Source: Clostridia bacterium UC5.1-2E3 (GTDB lineage: Bacteria; Bacillota; Clostridia; Lachnospirales; Lachnospiraceae). Taken from it: a DNA stretch of 52,690 nt. The stretch covers positions 1 to 52,690 of the forward strand of contig BBZO01000026.1 in NCBI GenBank assembly GCA_001304875.1, in the 5' to 3' direction. The stretch's first letter is position 1; each line of letters opens with the position of its first letter. The notes beneath the pieces are model-generated. The model made no database searches. It was not told where the DNA came from and saw only the letters and a program-made list of their open reading frames with translations. Made by a program: the position numbers and the translations under genes. Of this stretch, positions 40,139 through 47,755 are shown in pieces.

Positions 40139-41239
40139 CTATTGTTCGTCTTTTAATTTTTCATACAGCGCTGCAAGCTTTGGCTCGACTCTGAAAAAGC
40201 AGTCGAGCAGCCGGGGGTTGAATGTCCCGCACTGGCCGGTGCGGATCATCTCCAGTACAGTCTCCCGGGGAAACGCGTCCTTGTAGATGCGCTTGCAGCT
40301 CAGCGCGTCGTACACATCGGCGATGGAAACTACCTGCGCCCAGGGGCTGATCTCGTCGCCCTTCAGCCGGTCCGGATATCCGTTCCCGTCCCATCTCTCA
40401 TGGTGATGCCTAGCGATGTCGTAGGCATACTGGTAGGCGCCGTGGTGCTGGAGCTGTGTGATGTGTTCCAGGAGCTCGCCGCCGCGGATGGTGTGGGTTT
40501 TCATGATCTCAAATTCCTCCGGCGTCAGCTTTCCGGGCTTTCCCAGGATGGAGTCGGGGATAGCTATTTTCCCCACATCGTGCATGATGGAGGCCAGGGC
40601 AATGTTTTCAATTTCCTCGTCGGTCAGCCCGGGGCAGAAGTCTGTCTCGGAGAGCAGGAGCGCGGTGATGTCGTGGATGCGCCGCACGTGCCCGCCGGAT
40701 TCCTCGTTTCTGAACTCGATGGCGGCGGACAGGGACTCGATCATCCCCTGGTTTAACTCCAGGATCTGTCTGGTTTTCTCCAGAAGTTCGGCCTCCTGGT
40801 CCTCCACCCGGTGCTCCAGCTTCCGCCGCACCTGGAAGAGCTCGATCACGGAGTTGACCCGGCGCAGCACCAGGTAGGGGACAATGGGTTTGCTGATCAC
40901 GTCCATGGCGCCCAGGTCGTAGCCCTGCCGGATGGCTGTGCCAACCTCGGAGGTGATGAGAAAAACGGGAATCCGCTCCAGAATGTCCGCTTCCTTGAGC
41001 CGCCTTAGAACCTCCAGGCCGCTCATCTCGGGCATGACCACGTCCAACAGAATCGCACAGAGCCGGTGCCGGTTCTGGAAAACCGCCTCCAGGCCCTCCT
41101 TCCCATTCTCAGCTTCCATGATGGCGTAGCTCCCGGAAAAGAGATTGTTTAAGATTGCCCGGTTAAATTCGTCGTCGTCGATGATCAGAATTGTGTTGAT
41201 CTCGGATGGAATTTTGTAAGAGTCTGTGTCCTGTTTCAT
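40139..41239 (-). CDS. Response regulator with HD-GYP phosphodiesterase domain
   Basis: Intact 366-residue protein. The receiver domain has ILIIDDDEFNRAIL and LLDVVMPEMSGLEVL (phospho-Asp), with SKPI near residue 115. The HD-GYP domain follows: GHVRRIHDI, MHDVGKIAIPDSIL with the HD pair, HTIRGGELL, and HHHERWDGNGYPDRLKG with the GYP motif, all present. It should degrade cyclic di-GMP (or a similar cyclic dinucleotide) when phosphorylated. It is the first gene of the phosphorelay operon and is transcribed away from the retron. Confidence 0.95.
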   Translation of the reverse strand: MKQDTDSYKIPSEINTILIIDDDEFNRAILNNLFSGSYAIMEAENGKEGLEAVFQNRHRLCAILLDVVMPEMSGLEVLRRLKEADILERIPVFLITSEVGTAIRQGYDLGAMDVISKPIVPYLVLRRVNSVIELFQVRRKLEHRVEDQEAELLEKTRQILELNQGMIESLSAAIEFRNEESGGHVRRIHDITALLLSETDFCPGLTDEEIENIALASIMHDVGKIAIPDSILGKPGKLTPEEFEIMKTHTIRGGELLEHITQLQHHGAYQYAYDIARHHHERWDGNGYPDRLKGDEISPWAQVVSIADVYDALSCKRIYKDAFPRETVLEMIRTGQCGTFNPRLLDCFFRVEPKLAALYEKLKDEQ

Positions 41240-41275
41240 GTGATGTCACTTCCAGTCATTGATTATTAATGGGAA

Positions 41276-41318
41276 CAGGCGCATGTTTCCGATGCCAAAC
41301 CGGGAGAAAATGCGCCTG
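41276..41318 (-). other. Inverted repeat in the leader of the phosphorelay operon
   Basis: CAGGCGCAT (41276-41284) and ATGCGCCTG (41310-41318) form a perfect 9-bp stem with a 25-base loop. It sits between the operon promoter and ATG 41239. There is no U run, so it is not a simple terminator. It may be a leader RNA structure or an operator. Confidence 0.5.
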
Positions 41319-41371
41319 CCATTTCCTGTAAAAAACCTGCCTGATCCTTTTGATACAGGGCATATGTAATT

Positions 41372-41400
41372 ATTATACATAAAACGGCCCGTTTCTTCAA
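41372..41400 (-). promoter_or_regulatory. Promoter of the phosphorelay operon
   Basis: On the minus strand TTGAAG (41395-41400) is followed after 17 bases by a perfect TATAAT (41372-41377). This gives a leader of about 125 bases. Confidence 0.7.
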
Positions 41401-41411
41401 TAATTCCCATC

Positions 41412-41440
41412 TTTAAATTTTGTATTTTATGTGATACTAT
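41412..41440 (+). promoter_or_regulatory. Putative retron promoter
   Basis: TTTAAA (41412-41417) and TACTAT (41435-41440) are 17 bases apart, each matching consensus at 4/6. The predicted transcription start, 7-8 bases after the -10, coincides with the first base of the retron a1 repeat (41448). Confidence 0.5.
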
Positions 41441-41447
41441 AGCGTAA

Positions 41448-41673
41448 CAGAGGCAATAGCTCAGTCAGACATTCCATGCGGCATGCAGGGATAATCTGGC
41501 CCGTCGGCGAGTCGCCGCCGGGAGGAAACACACAAGGACGCGCAGGCCCGCAGGGCCAGCACCATAATCTACTGCGAAGTACGCCGGCACACGGATGTGT
41601 GCACGGACCGCATGTCCCATGCGGTATGGTACATCTGCGTATCTTATGGAATCCTTTTCTAGTATTGCCTCTG
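41448..41673 (+). ncRNA. Retron noncoding RNA (msr-msd)
   Basis: a1 (CAGAGGCAATA, 41448-41458) and a2 (TATTGCCTCTG, 41663-41673) are perfect 11-bp inverted repeats bounding a 226-nt RNA directly before a retron reverse transcriptase. The AGC at 41458-41460 matches the conserved branch site, which predicts 2-prime-linked priming at G41459. The msr part holds GC-rich hairpins at 41500-41522 and 41545-41557. The msd part is predicted at about 41562-41649, closed by CCATAA (41562-41567) with TTATGG (41644-41649). Inside it are hairpins GCACAC/GTGTGC (41587-41602, extended by CCG/CGG) and ACCGCAT/ATGCGGT (41607-41625). Boundaries of the cDNA are inferred from structure. Confidence 0.88.
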
Positions 41674-41694
41674 ATTTTCCAAGGAGGAACGGCG

Positions 41695-42666
41695 ATGGAT
41701 CTGTGGCGGTACTGTACGGCGGAAAGTGGCAGGAGTTTCTTGTGTCCCTGGATCTTCTGGGCGGCGTGCCCGCGGACCGGGCGGCGTATCTTAGGTGCCT
41801 CTATGCCCTAAGCAACCACCCGGAGGCCCACTACAGGACGCTGTCGGTTCCCAAGCGGGGAGGAGGACGCCGGACGCTTCGCGAGCCGGATGCCCTTCTC
41901 AAAAAAGTACAGAAAAATATCCTGCGCCATATTCTGGCCGGGGCGCCGGTTTCAGAGTACGCCTGCGCCTACAGAAAAGGCACGGGAGTCCGGCAGAATG
42001 CGGCAATACATCTGGGCCAGCCCATGATCCTCAAGCTGGATATCCACGATTTTTCGGCAGCATCACATTTCCCATGGTGATGTGGAGCGCGTTTCCCGGC
42101 ACCCTGTTTCCGCCTGCGGCGGCCACGATGCTCACCAGTCTCTGCTGTTTCCGGGATGTCCTTCCCCAGGGGGCGCCCACGTCGGCTGCGATCTCCAACC
42201 TGGTGATGGAGCCCTTCGACCGCCACATGGGAGCGTGGTGTGCGGCCCGCGGCATCCGCTACAGCCGCTACTGCGACGATATGACATTTTCCGGGGTGTT
42301 TGACGCCGGGGAGGTGGAGGCAAAGGTCAGAGCCTTCCTCGAGGTTATGGGCTTTTCCCTAAACAAAAAGAAGACGAAGCTCATGACTGCGGGCCGCAGA
42401 CAGACCGTCACCGGCCTGGTGGTGAATGAAAAGCTCCAGGTCCCAAGGGAGTATCAGAGAGCGCTGCGCCAGGAGCTCTATTTCTGTGAGACATACGGCG
42501 TGAGAAGCATCTGGAGCGGAAAAACGGCAGAGCTCCCTCGGAGGAGGAAGCGGCCAGATATTTAGAGTCCCTGGCCGGAAAGGCAGCTTATGTGGCTTCG
42601 GTGGCCCCGGAGTCGGAAAACGCCCGCAGGATGCAGGAGAAAATTAAGAAGCTGATAAAAAAATAA
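41695..42666 (+). CDS. ret: Retron-type reverse transcriptase (frameshifted)
   Basis: About 324 residues after joining. It starts at ATG 41695 (AAGGAGG at 41681-41687) as MDLWRYLYGGKWQEFLVSLD. RT motifs in order: YRTLSVPKRGGGRRTLREP, LKKVQKNILRHIL, the retron region X in RQNAAIHLGQP (NAxxH), LKLDIHDFFGSI with the first catalytic Asp, LPQGAPTSAAISNLV, and RYCDDMTFSG (YCDD). GFSLNKKKTKLM and the retron region Y TVTGLVVN (VTG) follow, then a basic C-terminal thumb ending KIKKLIKK. Frameshifts near 41710, 42053 and 42533 each fit one missing base in a homopolymer. It makes msDNA from the upstream RNA. No fused effector domain is visible. Confidence 0.93.
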
Positions 42667-42667
42667 C

Positions 42668-42696
42668 TGGAAATTTCATAAGACTTCATGTATAAT
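42668..42696 (+). promoter_or_regulatory. Promoter of the ddh leader
   Basis: TGGAAA (42668-42673) and a perfect TATAAT (42691-42696) are 17 bases apart. The predicted start near 42703 falls at the very beginning of the hairpin that follows. Confidence 0.55.
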
Positions 42697-42700
42697 TTGT

Positions 42701-42749
42701 GTGGTACAAACGTGGGAACGCCGGGAGCGCTCCTGTTGTACCACTTTTT
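42701..42749 (+). terminator. Terminator-like hairpin between retron RT and ddh (possible attenuator)
   Basis: GTGGTACAA (42701-42709) pairs perfectly with TTGTACCAC (42736-42744), followed by T5. The loop holds a second palindrome, GGAG-CG-CTCC (42724-42733). It can terminate the retron transcript. Because a promoter lies immediately upstream, it could also attenuate the ddh transcript. Confidence 0.72.
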
Positions 42750-42786
42750 GCTTTTCAGATAAATTATTTTAGGAGGGTAATAGAGA

Positions 42787-43773
42787 ATGTCTATCAGAAT
42801 CGGTATTTTAGGTTACGGCAACTTAGGACGCGGCGTGGAGTGCGCCATCAGACAGAATCCGGATATGGAGCTGGCGGCGGTATTCACCCGCAGGGCCCCC
42901 GAGACCGTTAAAATCCTGACGGAGGGCGTGAAGGTGTATCACGTGGATGAGGCAGAGAAGATGAAGGATGAGATCGACGTCCTGATCCTGTGCGGCGGCA
43001 GCGCCACCGATCTTCCGGAGCAGACGCCGGAGTTTGCACAGTGGTTCAATGTGGTGGACAGCTTTGACACCCATGCGAACGTGAATAAGCATTTCGCCGC
43101 GGTGGACGAGGCTGCCAGAAAGAGCGGAACCGTCGGCATCATCTCCGTGGGCTGGGATCCGGGTATGTTTTCCTTAAACCGCATTTATGCGACGGCGGCG
43201 CTGCCCGACGGCGAGAGCTACACCTTCTGGGGCAAGGGCGTGAGCCAGGGACATTCTGACGCCATCCGCCGCATTCCGGGCGTGAAGGACGCGAGACAGT
43301 ACACGATCCCGGTGGAGAGCGCGCTGGAGGCGGTGAGAAGCGGCAGCAATCCTTCCCTCACCACCCGCGAGAAGCACACCAGAGACTGCTACGTGGTGGC
43401 CGAGGAGGGCGCGGACAAGGCGAAGATTGCCGAGACTATCAAGAACATGCCCAACTATTTCTCAGACTATGATACCACAGTGACCTTCATCACCGAGGAG
43501 GAGCTTAAAAAGAACCACAGCGGCATCCCTCACGGCGGTTTCGTGTTCAGAAGCGGAAAGACCGGCTGGAACGGGGAGAACAAGCATATCATCGAGTACA
43601 GCTTAAAGCTGGATTCCAACCCGGAGTTCACCTCCTCCGTGATCGTCGCTTACGCCCGCGCGGCCTACCGTTTAAGCAAGGAGGGACAGAGCGGCTGCAA
43701 GACCGTCTTTGACATCGCTCCGGCGTACTTAAGCGCTCTGGACGGGGAGACCTTAAGAGGAACCATGCTGTAA
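42787..43773 (+). CDS. ddh: meso-Diaminopimelate D-dehydrogenase
   Basis: Intact 328-residue enzyme of normal length. IGILGYGNLGRGVECAI is the NADP-binding Rossmann motif. VLILCGGSATDLPEQTP, VVDSFDTHANV, IISVGWDPGMFSLNRIY, WGKGVSQGHSDAIRRIPGV and YTIPVESALE follow the known Ddh pattern. It converts tetrahydrodipicolinate to meso-DAP in one step for lysine and peptidoglycan synthesis. AGGAGGG precedes ATG 42787. YbaK follows after 18 bases. Confidence 0.96.
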   Translation: MSIRIGILGYGNLGRGVECAIRQNPDMELAAVFTRRAPETVKILTEGVKVYHVDEAEKMKDEIDVLILCGGSATDLPEQTPEFAQWFNVVDSFDTHANVNKHFAAVDEAARKSGTVGIISVGWDPGMFSLNRIYATAALPDGESYTFWGKGVSQGHSDAIRRIPGVKDARQYTIPVESALEAVRSGSNPSLTTREKHTRDCYVVAEEGADKAKIAETIKNMPNYFSDYDTTVTFITEEELKKNHSGIPHGGFVFRSGKTGWNGENKHIIEYSLKLDSNPEFTSSVIVAYARAAYRLSKEGQSGCKTVFDIAPAYLSALDGETLRGTML

Positions 43774-43791
43774 GTTTGGAGGAATCAGGAA

Positions 43792-44268
43792 ATGTCGATC
43801 GAGAGAGTACGGGCATTTTTTAAGACATATGACATGGACGGCAGGATACTGGAATTTCCGGTATCCAGCGCCACCGTGGAGCTGGCGGCCCAGGCAGTGG
43901 GCTGCGAGCCCTGCCGGATTGCGAAAACGCTGTCCTTCAAGGTGGGGGACCGGACGGTGCTCATCGCGGCGGCCGGCGATGCCAAGGTGGACAACCGGAA
44001 ATACAAGGACTTTTTCGGCGCCAAGGCGAAGATGCTCACCGCTGAGGAGGCCGAGACGCTGATCGGCCATGCGGTGGGAGGCGTCTGCCCCTTTGCGGTC
44101 AACAAGGGCGTGGAGGTCTATTTAGACGAGTCCTTAAAGCGCTTTGAGACCGTATTTCCGGCCTGCGGCAGCAGCAACAGCGCCATCGAGCTCAGCATGG
44201 AGGAGATGGAAAAATATTCCTGCGCGAAGGCCTGGATCGACGTCTGCAAGCTGCCGGAGACGACGTAA
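43792..44268 (+). CDS. YbaK/EbsC-family aminoacyl-tRNA deacylase
   Basis: Intact 158-residue single-domain protein. EFPVSSATVELAAQAVGCEP and RIAKTLSFKVGDRTVLIAAA give the catalytic Lys region, and NRKYKDFFGAKAKML and GGVCPFAVNKGVEVYLDESL complete the fold. Such proteins hydrolyse misacylated tRNA (Cys-tRNAPro or Ala-tRNAPro). The start has TTGGAGGAA upstream. It is probably cotranscribed with ddh. Confidence 0.9.
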   Translation: MSIERVRAFFKTYDMDGRILEFPVSSATVELAAQAVGCEPCRIAKTLSFKVGDRTVLIAAAGDAKVDNRKYKDFFGAKAKMLTAEEAETLIGHAVGGVCPFAVNKGVEVYLDESLKRFETVFPACGSSNSAIELSMEEMEKYSCAKAWIDVCKLPETT

Positions 44269-44301
44269 TCTTACAAAAATCTGAAGAAATCCCCAAATGC
44301 A

Positions 44302-44330
44302 TTGTATTGCAGGCCTGGCTCATGTATAAT
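44302..44330 (+). promoter_or_regulatory. Promoter of the D-Ala-D-Ala carboxypeptidase gene
   Basis: TTGTAT (44302-44307) and a perfect TATAAT (44325-44330) are 17 bases apart. ATG 44366 lies 35 bases downstream. Confidence 0.6.
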
Positions 44331-44365
44331 AGCCACCAGGAAGAAAATGAAGGGGAACAGTTAAG

Positions 44366-45832
44366 ATGAAAAGATGGAAAAAAGCCGCAGGCCTCTGCCT
44401 GGCGTTCGCCCTCGCGTTCTGCCAGCCGGCCTTTGCGGAAATCACAATCACGCCGCTGACTCCCGAGACAGCGGCTTCTTTAAATGCAGGAAGCGGAGCA
44501 TCTGCACCGCAGGATACCCAGGGCAGCCAGCTTCAGGATTCACAGAATACGCAGCAGATCATGGGGCCGGGCCCCTGGAACAGCGGCAGCAGCCAGACGA
44601 CGCAGGGGACGAACCAGCAGGGAGTCCAGGGCAGCCAGGTGACGCAGAACGGAAGCAGTGCCGTGGGGCCGGGCGTCCCGGGCACTTCCGGATCCGGCAC
44701 GGCCTTCGCACCTTCGGGAACCGGCGGAGTTTCCTCCGGCGCGATGGTGACCGTACCGGAGGTACAGGCTCAGGCGGCCATTCTCTATGACGTGACCAAC
44801 AAACGCGTGCTCTACGAGAAGGATGCCAGGAGCAGATACTACCCGGCCAGCATCACCAAGCTGATGACGGCTCTTCTGGTGGCGGAGAATACCACCATGG
44901 ATCAGATGGTCACGTTCTCTGAGACGGCGACCACGAATCTGGAGGCGGGAGCCGTAGGACTGAATGTGACGGCGGGGGATGTGATCTCGGTGAAGGACTG
45001 TCTCTATGGGATGCTCTTAAAATCGGCCAATGAGGTGGCCAACGGGCTGGCAGAGTTCGTGGGCGGCAGCATCAGCGGCTTTGCCGATATGATGAACGCC
45101 AGAGCCCAGGCGCTGGGATGCACGGGGACACATTTTGCCAATCCCAACGCTCAACAACTCTAACCACTATACGACGGCCTACGATATGGCGCTGATCGCC
45201 GCCGAGGCGTTCAGAAATCCCACGGTGTGCCAGATCACGAGCACGGTCAACTATACCTTCCCGGCCACGAAGAAGGTGAGCACAGCCAGGGCGCTCACCA
45301 TGGGGCATAAAATGATTAATCCCAGCGACGCCAGGTATTATCCCGGCATCGTGGCGGAAAGACCGGATACACCTCCCTGGCGGGAAACACGCTGGTGACC
45401 TGCGCGGAGCGGGACGGGCTGCGGCTGGTGGTGGTCATTTTAAAGAGCAAGCAGACCCACTACGACGACACGAAGGCACTTCTGGATTATGGATTCGAGA
45501 CGGCAAAATCGGGACAGGCCGCGGGAAGCTGGACGCAGGATGCAAACGGCTGGCGCTTCATCCGGTCCGACGGAAGCGCGGCGGCCGGCGGTTTCGCCTC
45601 CATCGACGGGGACACCTATTATTTTGATGAGAACGGGTACATGGCCACGGGCTGGAAGAGCCTGGACGGCCGCTGGTACTACTTCACGGGCAGCGGCGCG
45701 CTGGCGAAAAACCGCTGGATGGAGGACCAGGGAAGCTGGTTCTACATCGGGGCGGACGGATATATCCTCACCAACACCACGACGCCGGACGGATACCAGG
45801 TGGACCAGAACGGGCGCTGGGTTCAGCAGTAG
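44366..45832 (+). CDS. Serine-type D-Ala-D-Ala carboxypeptidase with cell-wall-binding repeats (frameshifted)
   Basis: About 489 residues. A signal peptide (MKRWKKAAGLCLAFALAF, cut near PAFA) is followed by about 100 residues rich in Ser, Gln, Gly and Thr. The peptidase S11 domain has PASITKLMTALLVAEN (SxxK), LKSANEVANGLAEF (SxN) and GGKTGYTS (KTG, read across a shift). The C-terminal choline-binding-type repeats are NGWRFIRSDGSAAAGGF, DTYYFDENGYMATGWKSL and GRWYYFTGSGAL. Frameshifts lie near 45153 and 45358. It trims pentapeptides in the wall. The repeats suggest wall attachment. Confidence 0.9.
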
Positions 45833-45866
45833 GACTGCCAGGAATCGAATCAATAGAAAACGTACG

Positions 45867-45908
45867 GGCTATGCCGGAGGAAACAGATCGTCCGGCATAG
45901 CCTGTTTT
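45867..45908 (+). terminator. Bidirectional terminator between the carboxypeptidase and pepP
   Basis: A perfect 12-bp stem, GGCTATGCCGGA (45867-45878) with TCCGGCATAGCC (45891-45902), is followed by TGTTTT. It separates converging genes. Confidence 0.85.
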
Positions 45909-45936
45909 GTAGCGCAGAAAATAGAGAGAAAAAGGA

Positions 45937-47726
45937 TTATCGGTGAACCTCCCGGGTGGCGTGCGCCAGCCATTTTTTCTCCTCGTCGGAGAGAAGGGGA
46001 GAGAGTTTGTCGTATACCATCCCATGATAGGTGTTGAGACGGCGGATGTCGTTCTCGTCCATGAAACGGGTGTCGATGGCATCTAAGTCGATGGGAGCCC
46101 AGGTAAGGAACTCGAAGCGCAGGAACTGTCCGTACTGGTTCTTTTCATCGGGGACGCAGAGGATCATGTTCTCCGTCCGTACGCCGAAAGCGCCTCGATA
46201 TAGAGCCCCGGCTCGTCGGAGCAGATCATACCAGGTTCGATGACGGCGCTGTCCTGTCTCTCGGGAACTACCTTCCAGCGGATTCCGTTGGGGCGCTCAT
46301 GGCAGCCGCTTAAGTACCCGACGCCGTGGCCGGTGCCGTGGTTGAAGTCCAGTCCCCGCTTCCAGAAGGCCTCGCGGATGGTGTAGTCCAAGTTGATACC
46401 CCGGCAGCCGTGGAGAAATTTCATGTCCATGACCTTTAACATGGCCATGGATACGATGGTAAAATATTCCCGCTCCCGGTCAGTGAGCGGCCCCATGGCA
46501 AAGGTGCGGGTGATGTCGGTGGTTCCGCCCAGATACTGTCCGCCAGAGTCTATCAGGAGAAGGCCCTGGGGGAGGATTCCCCGGTTCTGCTCCTCGTTGG
46601 CGCGGTAATGGCACATAGCCGCGTTGTCCCCGTAGGCCGCGATCGTGACGAAGCTGGGCTCGATGTAGCCGTCCTGCTCTTTTCTGAACTCTTCTAATTT
46701 CTGCGCCACAGAGAGCTCACTTAAAGGAATTTCGCCCACGGAGCATTTGAGCCAGTGCATGAACCGGGTGACGGCCAGTCCATCCCGCAGATGGACGCGT
46801 CTCACATTCTCAATCTCCACCGGATTTTTCACTACCTTGCGCATGACACAGGGTTCATCTGGTCGATGACGCGTACGGTCGGGGAGAGAGCGCTGACTAG
46901 TCGATAGTTGACCTTTGCCTTCTCTAGAAGCAGAGAAAGGTGCTCCAGCTTCTGTATTTCCCCGTAAATGCTGTCGTAGGGAGGAGGGTCACACCGATGC
47001 CATCTAAATAGGTTCTGACCGGTTCGGGCACCGCCGCATTCTGGATGAAGAGCTTACATTCCGTTTCTGTGATGAGGGCGTAGGAGAGAAAGACGGGGGT
47101 ACAGGGAATGTCATTTCCTCTTACGTTTAACAGCCACGCGATTTCGTCCAGTGTGGTCAGAATGTGGCGTCGGCTCCGGCGTGCCGCATGTCGCGGCGGA
47201 GCATTTTTATCTTCTCCGGTGAGGTGACGCCCGAGTATTTGTCCTCCAGGATCCACACCGGTTCGGCGGAGAGGGCGGGGCGGTCTTCCCACAGAAGCCC
47301 CACCAGATCCTCTTTGCAGGCCAGGGAAATGTTTTTCGCGTGCAGGAAAGTTGTAAGTGTTTCACCAAATTCACAGCTTATGGTGCGGCCGTCCACGCCC
47401 AGAACGCCGTCTTGCGGCAGGGCCTCCCGCAGGAACTCCTCGATGGTGGGAACACCCGGATCGCCCATCCGGCAGAGTTTCACCTCTGTGCCGCTTAGCT
47501 GCTTTTCCGCCTGCACGAAGTATCTGCCGTCGGTCCAGAGAAATGCCTGGTCCATGGTGACGAGAGCGGTGCCTGCCGTGCCGGTAAAGCCGGTGATAAA
47601 CTGGCGGCATTTAAAATATTCGCCCACGTACTCCGACTGGTGGAAGTCGGAGGTGGGAATCAGATAAGCGTCCATGCGGCGTTCCCGCATCTGTTCCCGC
47701 AGGCGCTGTATTCTTTTATTGATCAT
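45937..47726 (-). CDS. pepP: Aminopeptidase P family (Xaa-Pro) metallopeptidase (frameshifted)
   Basis: About 598 residues. The N-terminal creatinase-type domain begins MINKRIQRLREQMRERRMDA with TGFTGTAGTALVT and LWTDGRYFVQAE. The catalytic pita-bread domain supplies the metal ligands in LIDSGGQYLGGTTDITRTFA (two Asp), NHGTGHGVGYLSGCHE (His) and PGMICSDEPGLYIEGAFG (Glu), ending with FRFEFLTWAPI-type sequence. Frameshifts near 46187, 46855, 46978 and 47162 split it into five. The length fits the long eukaryote-like APP1 type. AGAGGT precedes the start. It is 29 bases downstream of abgT, so the two form one operon. Confidence 0.9.
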
Positions 47727-47755
47727 AAGAAAACCTCTGTTCTGTCAGATAATGA

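Noticed and set aside
41276..41318. A c-di-GMP riboswitch before the HD-GYP gene
   Set aside because: The hairpin lacks the conserved GEMM tetraloop-receptor and GGA/AAGC-type core segments as I know them, so I list it only as an unexplained inverted repeat.
41476..41811. An open frame covering the retron RNA and the RT start
   Set aside because: The translation has no protein-like pattern, and the region is explained by a1/a2 and hairpins. Only its end, from ATG 41695, holds real RT codons before a frameshift.
41695..42666. Group II intron or diversity-generating retroelement RT
   Set aside because: There is no maturase or intron structure, no template/variable repeat pair or accessory protein, and the NAxxH and VTG motifs are those of retrons.
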